Assembly (NCBI RefSeq): GCF_003471165.1
Contig: NZ_QRIL01000038.1
Span: forward strand, 1-27,301
Direction: 5' to 3'
DNA: 27,301 bases
From: Ruminococcus sp. AM22-13
Lineage (GTDB): Bacteria > Bacillota > Clostridia > Lachnospirales > Lachnospiraceae
Both the position numbers and the translations under genes were made by a program. The number at the start of each line of letters is the position of its first letter. Positions within the stretch are counted from its first letter, which is position 1. Below, in pieces: positions 1 through 6,932 of this stretch. The notes beneath the pieces were generated by a model. That model made no database searches. It was not told the DNA's origin and saw only the letters and a program-made list of their open reading frames with translations.

Positions 1-72
1 CGCCTAAAGCGTCTGGAAGCACGTGACTTTAGCCATGTGAGGTTCACGATGTTAGATAGAATACGGATATAA
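1..72 (+). CDS. 3' end of an unidentified upstream gene
   Basis: Frame 1 is open from the window edge and ends in TAA at 70-72, giving a 23-residue C-terminal tail that ends MLDRIRI. The stop runs straight into the AAGGAG ribosome site of the next gene (71-76), and only 13 bases separate the stop from the next ATG. That tight spacing is what supports a real, co-transcribed upstream gene. The tail is too short for me to name a family. Confidence 0.5.
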   Translation, partial: RLKRLEARDFSHVRFTMLDRIRI

Positions 73-85
73 GGAGATTACTAGT

Positions 86-850
86 ATGGATATACAGAAA
101 TTTCAGCAGAAGCTCACAGAGGCCTGCGAGCTTGGTGAGAAAAATGGGAAAGTGCTGAAACCGGCACAGATAAAAGAATGTTTTGGGGAACTGGATCTGG
201 ATAAATCACAGCTGATCAAAATTTTACAGTATCTGAAATTAAAAGGCATTACGATTGAAGGCGCAGAGGCACTTGCGGCGGCGCCACAGGAAGAACATGA
301 AGAGGAATCTGCACAGAGCGAAGAGAAAGTACCTTTAACATCGGAAGAGGAAGTTTATCTGAAAGAATATCTGGAAGGGTTAGAGGAACAGGAGCAGGGA
401 ACAAGAAGTGCTGAAGAGCTTTTTGCACTGCTTTCTCAGGGAGATGCTATGGCACAGGCGGAACTGTCACAGAAATATCTGCGCGCAGCAGCCGAAATGG
501 CGGTTGAAATGAACTGTGAGGAGATTTTCATCGCTGATCTGATTCAGGAGGCAAATATCAGCCTTCTGATGGCTCTTGGAGAGGAAGAAGCGGCCCGGAA
601 GGATGAAAACTGGCTGCTTGGACGTATCCGTGCGGGAATACGCAATGCGATCGAAGAACAGACACAGAGAAAGTTTGAAGACGATTATCTGGTGGCAAAG
701 GTTGAAAAACTGGAATCAGCGGTACGTGAGCTCACAGAGGGTGACGATGATGAAAATGCTAAGTTCAGCATAGAGGAACTGGCAATCATCCTTGATATGG
801 ATGTGGAAGAAATTCGTGATGTTTTACGCCTTACAGGAGATGATAAATAA
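86..850 (+). CDS. Sigma-70-like protein lacking region 4
   Basis: This 254-residue protein looks like a primary sigma factor cut short. Residues 1-60 resemble region 1.1. An acidic linker follows (about 61-90). Residues about 110-195 resemble region 2, with the core-binding signature DLIQEANISLLMAL at 151-164 matching region 2.2. Residues about 205-252 resemble region 3. There is no region 4, the helix-turn-helix that reads the -35 element, and the aromatic cluster expected in region 2.3 (promoter melting) is weak. Known sigma factors bind RNA polymerase core through region 2.2, so this protein could contact core, but it is unlikely to act as an ordinary sigma factor. The start is fixed by AAGGAG 9 bases upstream. 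It follows another gene tightly and is followed by a terminator at 1074-1117. Family assignment is good; function is inference. Confidence 0.8.
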   Translation: MDIQKFQQKLTEACELGEKNGKVLKPAQIKECFGELDLDKSQLIKILQYLKLKGITIEGAEALAAAPQEEHEEESAQSEEKVPLTSEEEVYLKEYLEGLEEQEQGTRSAEELFALLSQGDAMAQAELSQKYLRAAAEMAVEMNCEEIFIADLIQEANISLLMALGEEEAARKDENWLLGRIRAGIRNAIEEQTQRKFEDDYLVAKVEKLESAVRELTEGDDDENAKFSIEELAIILDMDVEEIRDVLRLTGDDK

Positions 851-856
851 TATGAT

Positions 857-1068
857 ACCAGGGTCAAAAGGTCAAAAAGCTGTTCGTGCTTGCACGATAA
901 AGCTTTTGAACTTGGGACCCGCCAAATATGAGGAAGTAGCGATTTACGCAGTAAATCAGCGGATTCCGAATATTTGAAGGATTGCGGGAGCAGCACAGCT
1001 GCGGAGCAATCCGTGATATCAAGTTAGGGTCAAAAAAACTTTTGACCCTAACATCATATTATGATGTT
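857..1068 (+). repeat. Stacked-hairpin intergenic element
   Basis: This stretch of the 372-base gap holds five consecutive inverted repeats. First, GGGTC/GACCC (861-865/916-920) encloses TCAAAAAGCT/AGCTTTTGA (872-881/901-909) and a CGTG-CTTG-CACG tip. Then come GATTTAC-gca-GTAAATC (941-957), GGATTGC/GCAATCC (979-985/1006-1012) with an inner GCAGC/GCTGC, a perfect 13-bp stem GTTAGGGTCAAAA/TTTTGACCCTAAC (1023-1052), and an overlapping 10-bp stem (1049-1058/1060-1069). AGGGTCAAAAG at the left end recurs inverted at 1039-1049, so the block is flanked by an 11-bp inverted repeat. It carries no credible gene. It may be a dispersed repeat or a structured RNA. Confidence 0.6.
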
Positions 1069-1073
1069 ATATG

Positions 1074-1117
1074 AAAATGTTGGTATGCAAAAAAAATTAG
1101 CACACCAACATTTTTTT
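1074..1117 (+). terminator. Terminator after the sigma-like gene
   Basis: Stem AAAATGTTGGTATGC (1074-1088) pairs with GCACACCAACATTTT (1100-1114) with one mismatch, and seven T follow at 1111-1117. The A-rich loop also supplies a T-run on the opposite strand, so it could work in both directions. Confidence 0.85.
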
Positions 1118-1138
1118 GCGTTTCCGCGTATTTCATAG

Positions 1139-1167
1139 TTGTAAAAGAATCTGAAAACCTGTATAAT
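1139..1167 (+). promoter_or_regulatory. Promoter of the flavodoxin-fold reductase gene
   Basis: A -35 of TTGTAA (1139-1144) and a perfect -10 of TATAAT (1162-1167) are separated by 17 bases. The site lies just past the terminator and 55 bases before the gene start at 1223. Confidence 0.75.
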
Positions 1168-1222
1168 TGTATGTAAAATAATAAGACTTAAAAACAAATA
1201 TGAAAAAACAGGAGGAAATGTT

Positions 1223-1828
1223 TTGAAAAAAACAATTCTTGTGATCGATGCGTGTGTCCGCAGGGAAGAATCCAGAACTAAAAAGCTTCTGGAAGCAGCA
1301 CTGGATACAGTGAGAAAAGAACATCCAGACTGGAATCTGGAAATTCTGAATCTGATGGATCTTGACTTGATGTACTGGAAAACAGAGACATTAAAAGAGC
1401 GTGATGAGCTTCTGGCTAAAAAAGAATACGATGCACCTGTATTTAAATACGGAAACCAGTTCCGGGAAGCGGACGGGGTAATCGTGGCGGCACCTTTCTG
1501 GGATCTGAGCATTCCGGCGGTCCTGAAGGTTTATATTGAGAATATTTCCGCAGAAGGCATTACATTTGGATGTAACGAGAGTGGATTGTATGGCCTCTGC
1601 AAAGCGAAATGGCTACTTTTCCTTACTACCAGAGGAGGAATCTGGGCTGACAGCGACATGGAGCAGGGAAGCACTTATATGGAGGCACTGTGTAAGTTCT
1701 TTGGAATTGATGAATATGCGTGCGTCTATGCGGATGGAATTGATGTGCAGGAACTTGATGGAGAAGAGATTCTTCGTGAAGCGATAGAAGAGACAAAGGG
1801 AATATGTACGCGTCTTTCCTGCGAATGA
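1223..1828 (+). CDS. Flavodoxin-fold NAD(P)H oxidoreductase (AzoR/acyl-carrier phosphodiesterase-like)
   Basis: The 201-residue protein has the layout of FMN-dependent NADH:azoreductases and related quinone reductases (Flavodoxin_2 fold). An N-terminal beta strand KKTILVIDACVR leads into the phosphate-binding loop. The FMN-loop motif APFWDLSIPAVLKVYIENIS corresponds to the family P-(M/F)-(W/Y)-N-x-x-IPA-x-LK-x-(Y/W)-I-D pattern. A later strand with LTTRGG matches the family (T/S)-x-RGG segment. Such cytosolic enzymes reduce quinones, azo compounds or flavins with NAD(P)H. The start is TTG at 1223, chosen because GGAGG (1211-1215) sits 7 bases before it; the ATG at 1218 is out of frame and closes at once. 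It has its own promoter and no obvious partner gene. The true substrate cannot be read from sequence. Confidence 0.8.
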   Translation: MKKTILVIDACVRREESRTKKLLEAALDTVRKEHPDWNLEILNLMDLDLMYWKTETLKERDELLAKKEYDAPVFKYGNQFREADGVIVAAPFWDLSIPAVLKVYIENISAEGITFGCNESGLYGLCKAKWLLFLTTRGGIWADSDMEQGSTYMEALCKFFGIDEYACVYADGIDVQELDGEEILREAIEETKGICTRLSCE

Positions 1829-1992
1829 GTCAGTTATTTGTCAAAACATATCGTGGGTGGCGTGTGAACAGGAATGATATTACCGGGAACAACAACGGCA
1901 TATAGGATAAGCGTATTAAATATAGGAATATAGAAAGTTGGTAAAATTAATAAAAGTAATAACAGAAATAAAAAGGAAAGAGAGGACAGGAT

Positions 1993-2781
1993 ATGGTTTA
2001 TTCAGACAACGGAAGAGCATTTCACATTGATGTAGCACCGGGAGAGGTAGGCAAATACGTTCTTATGCCGGGAGATCCAAAGAGATGTGCGGCGATTGCC
2101 AAGTATTTTGATGATCCGGTACAGATTGCAGATAAGAGGGAATTTGTAACTTATACCGGCTATCTGGACGGAGAGAAAGTCAGCGTGACTTCTACCGGAA
2201 TCGGCGGACCGTCCACTGCTATCGCTCTGGAAGAACTGGTACAGTGTGGGGCAGATACTTTTATCAGAGTCGGAACCTGCGGTGGAATGGATCTGAGCGT
2301 AAAAGGCGGTGATATTGTCGTTGCAACAGGATCTATCCGTATGGAAGGCACAAGCAAGGAATATGCACCGATTGAATTTCCGGCAGTGCCGAATCTGGAA
2401 ATAGTGAATGCGTTGGTAGATTCTGCAAAAGAGATGGGATGTAATTACCATACAGGAGTGGTGCAGAGTAAAGACTCTTTCTATGGACAGCATTCCCCAC
2501 AGACAAAACCGGTAAGCTATGAACTTGAGAATAAATGGGAAGCATGGATAAGACTTGGATGTCTTGCGTCAGAAATGGAATCAGCGGCGCTTTTTACAGT
2601 TGGTAATTATCTGAGAGTACGCTGTGGAGCAGCTTTTCTGGCGGTTGGCAATCAGGAGAGGGCAAAGAAAGGAATGGACAACCCGCAGTGCCACGACACA
2701 GACATGGCTGTGCGCGTGGGTGTGGGAGCGTTGAGACTTCTTATTGCTCAGGACCGTGCGAAATCCGATTGTCCCAGATAA
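1993..2781 (+). CDS. udp: Uridine phosphorylase (NP-I family)
   Basis: Cytosolic enzyme that splits uridine (and often deoxyuridine) with phosphate to uracil and (deoxy)ribose-1-phosphate. The 262-residue protein aligns along its length with E. coli Udp (253 residues as I recall it). Shared features are the phosphate-binding MPGDPKR, the substrate motif [28 protein letters not shown], the phosphate/ribose region RVGTCGG, and the EMESAAL segment that carries the ribose-binding glutamate. The start ATG follows a purine-rich GAGAGGAC site. The 164-base leader upstream is AT-rich, and I see no clear promoter or riboswitch in it. The last 41 bases overlap, tail to tail, the YdcZ-type gene on the other strand. 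It fits with the nucleoside importer and DeoD farther along. Confidence 0.92.
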   Translation: MVYSDNGRAFHIDVAPGEVGKYVLMPGDPKRCAAIAKYFDDPVQIADKREFVTYTGYLDGEKVSVTSTGIGGPSTAIALEELVQCGADTFIRVGTCGGMDLSVKGGDIVVATGSIRMEGTSKEYAPIEFPAVPNLEIVNALVDSAKEMGCNYHTGVVQSKDSFYGQHSPQTKPVSYELENKWEAWIRLGCLASEMESAALFTVGNYLRVRCGAAFLAVGNQERAKKGMDNPQCHDTDMAVRVGVGALRLLIAQDRAKSDCPR

Positions 2782-3181
2782 TTCCGGCAGCAACAAGAAC
2801 GATACCGAGAAGCTTTTTAAGACTGATATTCTGGAACATCAGTGCATCAAAGAGAATGCCTGCGGTTAACTGACCGACCAGCAGGAGAATGGTGGATTCC
2901 ATAACCTTGAGGTGAGAGAGTGTGATCATGGAAATAATAAATGCTACGATTCCGAATGCACCTCCAAGGTAAGCCCACCAGGGTGCCTGACTAAAAGAGT
3001 ACAGATTTACGGAAAATCTGGAGGATACCAGCAGGAGTATAAAAGATAACACGCTGGCAACGATATAGTTAACAAGAGAACCATTATTTGTTCCCAGGTA
3101 TTTGGTACAGCGGTAGTTGATCATTTTAGAAATGACGGTTGCACATCCGTTTACGAATGCCAGAGTAAGTACAAATGCCAT
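2741..3181 (-). CDS. DMT-superfamily membrane protein, YdcZ/DUF606 type (second of a pair)
   Basis: This 146-residue protein is almost entirely hydrophobic, with four to five predicted membrane segments. It begins [25 protein letters not shown] and contains [18 protein letters not shown], both in keeping with the half-size DMT proteins of the YdcZ (DUF606) family. Those proteins commonly occur as adjacent pairs and are thought to work as dimers; their substrates are mostly unknown. The upstream partner ends only 13 bases before this start, and AAAGGAG precedes the ATG at a good distance, so the two form an operon. Its 3' end overlaps udp by 41 bases in convergent orientation. A nucleoside-related role is possible from position only. 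Confidence 0.8.
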   Translation of the reverse strand: MAFVLTLAFVNGCATVISKMINYRCTKYLGTNNGSLVNYIVASVLSFILLLVSSRFSVNLYSFSQAPWWAYLGGAFGIVAFIISMITLSHLKVMESTILLLVGQLTAGILFDALMFQNISLKKLLGIVLVAAGIIWDNRISHGPEQ

Positions 3182-3194
3182 GATAAAACTCCTT

Positions 3195-3617
3195 TCATGA
3201 AAGATTAATGATGATCAGACCGACTAAGATCAGAGCAAAGCAGGGAAGACGCTTCAGATTGAACGGAATCTTTGGAACGCCGAACCAGCCGAAGTGGTCG
3301 ATCACTGCAGAGATCACAAGCTGTCCGGTGACGGAGAGACATGTCATTACGGAAACTCCGAGTGCTCCGATGCAGTAACTGGAAGTAACAACCAGAAAGA
3401 TGCCAAAGAATCCGGCAGAATACAGGTACCATGGCATTCCGGAGATTTTTAATTTCTCATGGCAGTACAGTTTCATGTATAAGATCAGAAGGATACCGCC
3501 AACTGCATGAACGACAAGGCTCATGCCAAACATTCCCACATAATCTGTGAGCATACGGTTCAGACTGCCCATAGCAGACTGGCAGGCACCTGCAAACAGA
3601 GTAAAAAGTGCGTACAT
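3195..3617 (-). CDS. DMT-superfamily membrane protein, YdcZ/DUF606 type (first of a pair)
   Basis: This 140-residue membrane protein with four to five hydrophobic segments is a paralogue of the gene just downstream. It carries the family-like pattern FAGACQSAMGSLNRMLTDYVG at the N-terminus (a small-residue-rich helix with a conserved Asn) and WYLYSAGFFGIFLVVTSSY in the middle. An AGGAGGAGG-rich site lies just before the ATG at 3617. Two single-domain halves side by side suggest a heterodimeric transporter with inverted or parallel subunits. The intergenic region upstream contains TATAAT on the minus strand (3726-3721) as a candidate -10, without a good -35. Confidence 0.8.
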   Translation of the reverse strand: MYALFTLFAGACQSAMGSLNRMLTDYVGMFGMSLVVHAVGGILLILYMKLYCHEKLKISGMPWYLYSAGFFGIFLVVTSSYCIGALGVSVMTCLSVTGQLVISAVIDHFGWFGVPKIPFNLKRLPCFALILVGLIIINLS

Positions 3618-4036
3618 AAATAATTTCCTCCTCCTAAATAGTGGATGTTGTGAGAGTTTTGCTCATCAAAAGTTACCGGACACAAAGAGAACAGTTACCA
3701 TCAAAACATCATATCACGCTATTATACAAGAAAAAAATAGCGCTTACCAGTTCTTTCGGACAAAATTTATTGATAATTATCGGTTGTTGTTATCGGAGGT
3801 CCATATTTTCTGCATCGCGAAGCGTGTTACTGAGAACGCAGTGAATAGTAACCTATATTATGGAAAAGCACACCTTTTGTCTAAAAAAGGGTGGAAATTC
3901 TGATAAAAGTACGTTACAATGGATATATTAAACCAAAATGTGGGTAAAACTCTCACTTTTCTGTTCAATAGTACTAGTGTAGTACAGATTGCAGAATGAA
4001 ATTTTCAAGTACTTTTTAAAAGGAGAATTTAATTAT
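3618..4036. promoter_or_regulatory. Divergent regulatory region (YdcZ pair / ADP-ribosylglycohydrolase operon)
   Basis: This is 419 bases without a supportable gene. It holds a minus-strand TATAAT (3726-3721) sitting between the arms of a CGCTAT/ATAGCG repeat (3717-3722/3737-3742), a GTTACT/AGTAAC repeat (3826-3831/3847-3852), and a perfect palindrome at 3971-3985 listed separately. A weak plus-strand promoter candidate is TGGAAA then TACAAT with 17 bases between, near 3892-3920. I found no purine aptamer here on either strand. Confidence 0.45.
3971..3985. promoter_or_regulatory. Perfect 15-base palindrome, candidate operator
   Basis: GTACTA-GTG-TAGTAC is a perfect inverted repeat with 6-base arms, 51 bases before the start of the ADP-ribosylglycohydrolase gene. 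Position and size suit a dimeric repressor site on the importer operon. No cognate regulator is apparent in the window. Confidence 0.35.
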
Positions 4037-5455
4037 ATGAAAGCATGGGAGATGGCGCAGAATATTTTCTGGAACGCACAGCCTGTGATTCGAAGCGAAG
4101 AAGAGCAGACATGGACAGATAATGTAGATGTATCTGGTTTCTATGATGATAACCTGTCTCTTGACTGGGGCAGTAATGTACCGGGTTCAGGAGCACCGGA
4201 GAAAATCATGGTAGCTGCGGTTCAGGCTTTGGAGAACAGAGGATATCAGGTCAGTGAGAAAGGGTATCAGCTTTTGCAGGATGGACTTTTGGCACATGCA
4301 AAGAAAGATTTTGTGAAGCTTCATCAGATTTCAGCTTTACTTCGCAGAGAGCTGGCAAATGCGGTAAAAGATGATACATCACCATACTGGAATTACAGAT
4401 ATTATCACTCCTTTGAGGAGTATGAAGAGCAGGTTATTTTTCCGAAGGCGGTTACGGTAGACTGCACAACTTCGGAATTTGAAGAGAAAATTCACGCAGG
4501 GTGGCTTGCACAGCTGATTGGCGGCGCCATGGGAACTATGGTAGAAGGCTATACCAGCGAGAATTTAAAGAAAACTTTTGGAGATGTAAAAGAATTTTTA
4601 AGAGAACCCAATACATATAATGATGATATAACCTTTGAACTTGCATTTCTGGATGCATTTTCAAAAAAAGGATATGAGGTCACATCAGAGGATATTGCAC
4701 TTGCCTGGGTAGGACTGATCCCGTGTGGATGGTCTGCCGAGGAGCTTGCTATCCGTAATATTAAGAATGGTATTTTTCCACCGGAGAGCGGTACACACTG
4801 CAATCCGTTTAATGAATGGATCGGAGCTCAGATGAGGGCCGGTGTATGTGGTATGACAGCACCGGGAAGACCTTATATTGCAGCGATGCTTGCGTGGCGT
4901 GACGGAGAAGTTTCCCATGCAAATAACGGGATTCTGGGAGAAGTTTTTAACGCAGTAATGACTTCGCTGGCGTTTGTGGATGACGATATCCGCAGTGTGG
5001 TGAGAACTTCTATACAGATGATTCCGAAAGACAGTGAATATTATTCGGTGATCTCTTACGCGTATGACTGCTGTATACGTTATGAGAACTGGCAGGATGC
5101 ATTATATGCATGTATGGACAGATACAAAAAATATAACTGGATCCATGCGTACCCTAATGCGTGCTGTGAGATCATCGCATTAATATATGGAAACGGCGAT
5201 TTTCGCAAGACGCTCCATATCATTACCATGTGTGGCGTTGATGTGGACTGCAATGCGGGAATGATCATGCCGCTTCTGGCAATTCAACAGGGAATGAAAG
5301 CCATTCCCTCTGAACTGATCCATCCGGCATTTTCCAGGCTGGACACCTATATGAGAGGAGAATACAGAACCATTTCTCTGCAGGACTTAGTTCAGGAAAC
5401 AGTAAAGAGCGTTAAAAAGGCTGAACAGGCAAAAGGAAAAGGAGGAACTAAATAA
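4037..5455 (+). CDS. ADP-ribosylglycohydrolase-family protein
   Basis: Members of this family (ARH/DraG fold, PF03747) hydrolyse the N- or O-glycosidic bond of ADP-ribose to proteins or small molecules, using two Mg ions held by aspartates. In this 472-residue protein the catalytic domain starts near residue 151 with KIHAGWLAQLIGGAMG. NDD at 195-197 corresponds to the family TDD motif, and GVDVDCNAGM at 400-409 corresponds to the G-G-D-T-D-T/S metal motif, so the key aspartates are kept. The first 150 residues are an extension I do not recognise. I chose ATG 4037 because AAAGGAG lies upstream; an in-frame TTG at 3989 has no ribosome site. Its TAA overlaps the ATG of the BMP protein gene by one base (TAATG), so the two are translationally coupled. 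Target is unknown: a ribosylated nucleoside or nucleotide derivative would fit the importer. Confidence 0.85.
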   Translation: MKAWEMAQNIFWNAQPVIRSEEEQTWTDNVDVSGFYDDNLSLDWGSNVPGSGAPEKIMVAAVQALENRGYQVSEKGYQLLQDGLLAHAKKDFVKLHQISALLRRELANAVKDDTSPYWNYRYYHSFEEYEEQVIFPKAVTVDCTTSEFEEKIHAGWLAQLIGGAMGTMVEGYTSENLKKTFGDVKEFLREPNTYNDDITFELAFLDAFSKKGYEVTSEDIALAWVGLIPCGWSAEELAIRNIKNGIFPPESGTHCNPFNEWIGAQMRAGVCGMTAPGRPYIAAMLAWRDGEVSHANNGILGEVFNAVMTSLAFVDDDIRSVVRTSIQMIPKDSEYYSVISYAYDCCIRYENWQDALYACMDRYKKYNWIHAYPNACCEIIALIYGNGDFRKTLHIITMCGVDVDCNAGMIMPLLAIQQGMKAIPSELIHPAFSRLDTYMRGEYRTISLQDLVQETVKSVKKAEQAKGKGGTK

Positions 5456-6585
5456 TGAAGAAAAAATTAGTAGCAGCAACTCTCACCGCATCAATGATCC
5501 TGTCCATGGGAGTAGCAACCGTACCGGTTATGGCAAAAGACGATGGTGAGCCATACAAAGTAGCACTTCTGCTTAACGGAACTCTGGGTGACAAATCTTT
5601 CTTTGACTCTGCAAATGCCGGAATGGAAGCACTGCAGGAAGAACTTGGAGAAGACAAGTTTACTTACAAAGTAGAGCAGATGGGAGCTACATCAGCAGAT
5701 GAAGCAAAATGGGAGCCTACAATGTATGATTACTGTGATGATGGTTCTTATGATATGATTATCTGCGGTACTTATCAGATGCTGGATGCTCTTACAAATG
5801 CAGCGAATGATTATCCGGATCAGAAATTCATCTTCTTTGATGAAGCTTTTGATTACAGTGCAGGCGGTGAGGACAATGTATACAACGTAATGTACAAACA
5901 GAACGAAGTATCCTATCTTCTGGGCGCTATGGCTGCAATGATGACTACAGATGATTCCCTTGATATGATCGATCCTTCCAATAAGATCATCGGATTCCTT
6001 GGTGGTATGGACAACTCTGTTATCGAGGACTTCCTTGTTGGATATATCCAGGGTGCAAAGGATATCGATGAAGAAACACAGGTTGCTCTTGCTTATGTAG
6101 GTAACTTCTATGATTCTGCAGCAGGTAAGGATATGGCTCTTACTCAGTACCAGAATGGCGCAGACGTAGGATTCAACGTAGCAGGAAGTGCAGGTCTCGG
6201 ACAGATCGAAGCCGCTGTAGATGCTAAGAGATATGCGTTTGGCGTTGACTCTGACCAGGCAGCAGTTCTTCCGGATTACGCAGCAAACATTCCTACATCT
6301 GCTCTTAAGAACGTAGGAAACTCTCTGGTACGTGCAATCAAAGAAGATATAGATGGCGAGCTTCCATACGGTACTCTTGAATATCTCGGACTTGCAGATG
6401 GCGGTGTTGAGCTTGTGGAAGACGAGCATTATGAAGAAGTAGTTCCGGAAGACATCCGTACAAAAATAGAAGAACTGAAACAGGATATCATTGATGGTAA
6501 GATTACAGTTCCGACTACTCTTGGCGATAATGCAATGAGCCCGGATGATGTTCAGGCACTGATCGATTCTGCAAAATTAAGCTAA
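5455..6585 (+). CDS. BMP-family (PnrA/Med-like) nucleoside-binding protein
   Basis: Extracellular substrate-binding subunit of a nucleoside ABC importer, 376 residues. A classical signal peptide (MKKK, then a hydrophobic stretch to about residue 24) ends in VPVMAKDD, which suits signal peptidase I cleavage after AMA-like VMA. The mature part starts PYKVALLLNGTLGDKSFFDSA, the usual BMP opening, and contains FLGGMDNSVIEDFLVGYIQGA and the AFGVDSDQA region that lines the nucleoside pocket in PnrA. Most Gram-positive BMP proteins are lipoproteins, but there is no cysteine in or near the signal peptide, so no lipobox. GGAGG precedes the ATG, which overlaps the upstream stop. The importer ATPase and permeases follow after a hairpin-rich gap. 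Family certain; exact nucleoside unknown. Confidence 0.92.
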   Translation: MKKKLVAATLTASMILSMGVATVPVMAKDDGEPYKVALLLNGTLGDKSFFDSANAGMEALQEELGEDKFTYKVEQMGATSADEAKWEPTMYDYCDDGSYDMIICGTYQMLDALTNAANDYPDQKFIFFDEAFDYSAGGEDNVYNVMYKQNEVSYLLGAMAAMMTTDDSLDMIDPSNKIIGFLGGMDNSVIEDFLVGYIQGAKDIDEETQVALAYVGNFYDSAAGKDMALTQYQNGADVGFNVAGSAGLGQIEAAVDAKRYAFGVDSDQAAVLPDYAANIPTSALKNVGNSLVRAIKEDIDGELPYGTLEYLGLADGGVELVEDEHYEEVVPEDIRTKIEELKQDIIDGKITVPTTLGDNAMSPDDVQALIDSAKLS

Positions 6586-6932
6586 GGGCAAAAGTTTTTT
6601 TGACAATAACATCGTTGAACTGAATAATGAAAAAACGACCAGGCCTTGGGCCGGCAATATATTAGACTGTCTGATAATGGAGACACCAAATATATCAAGA
6701 TGACAAGCAAAGGTGCGCGTCATGCTGTTTCGCATGATGCGCATTCTGTGTCTTGCAGTGAATGATTTGCTTATAGTTCGTAAAGATGCAGATTACAAAG
6801 CCCTTGTCTGATACAAGGTTTTGGTCAAAGATGAGCAATGATATCAGGTTCCAAAAGCGTATCGTTCAAAAGTAAAATTTTTGAGTTTTTTGAACCTGAT
6901 ATATGTGATAAATAAGAAACGAGGTGAACAGA
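6586..6932 (+). other. Hairpin-rich gap inside the importer operon
   Basis: This is 347 bases with no gene but dense secondary structure. The stems are: 6657-6695 (ATATATT/AATATAT around TGTCT/AGACA); 6705-6772 (AAGCAAA/TTTGCTT) enclosing a 12-bp stem TGCGCGTCATGC/GCATGATGCGCA with one G-T pair (6714-6743); 6802-6818 (CCTTGT/ACAAGG) followed by TTTT, a weak terminator shape; and 6841-6902 (ATATCAGGTTC/GAACCTGATAT). The first bases after the stop (AGGGCAAAAG...TTTTTGAC...TAACATC) resemble the end of the element at 857-1068. Such structure between a binding protein and its ATPase often sets a higher level for the binding protein by partial termination or 3' end protection; that role is inference. 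Confidence 0.5.

Noticed and set aside
857..1068. CRISPR array
   Set aside because: The repeats are inverted stems of differing sequence, not evenly spaced direct repeats.
5692..6429. 245-codon minus-strand frame inside the BMP gene
   Set aside because: It is antisense to a well-supported gene, has Cys- and Ile-rich unnatural composition and no ribosome site.
6586..6932. Known purine riboswitch in the importer gap
   Set aside because: The invariant GTTTCTACC core and the P2/P3 loop pattern are absent; only generic stems are seen.
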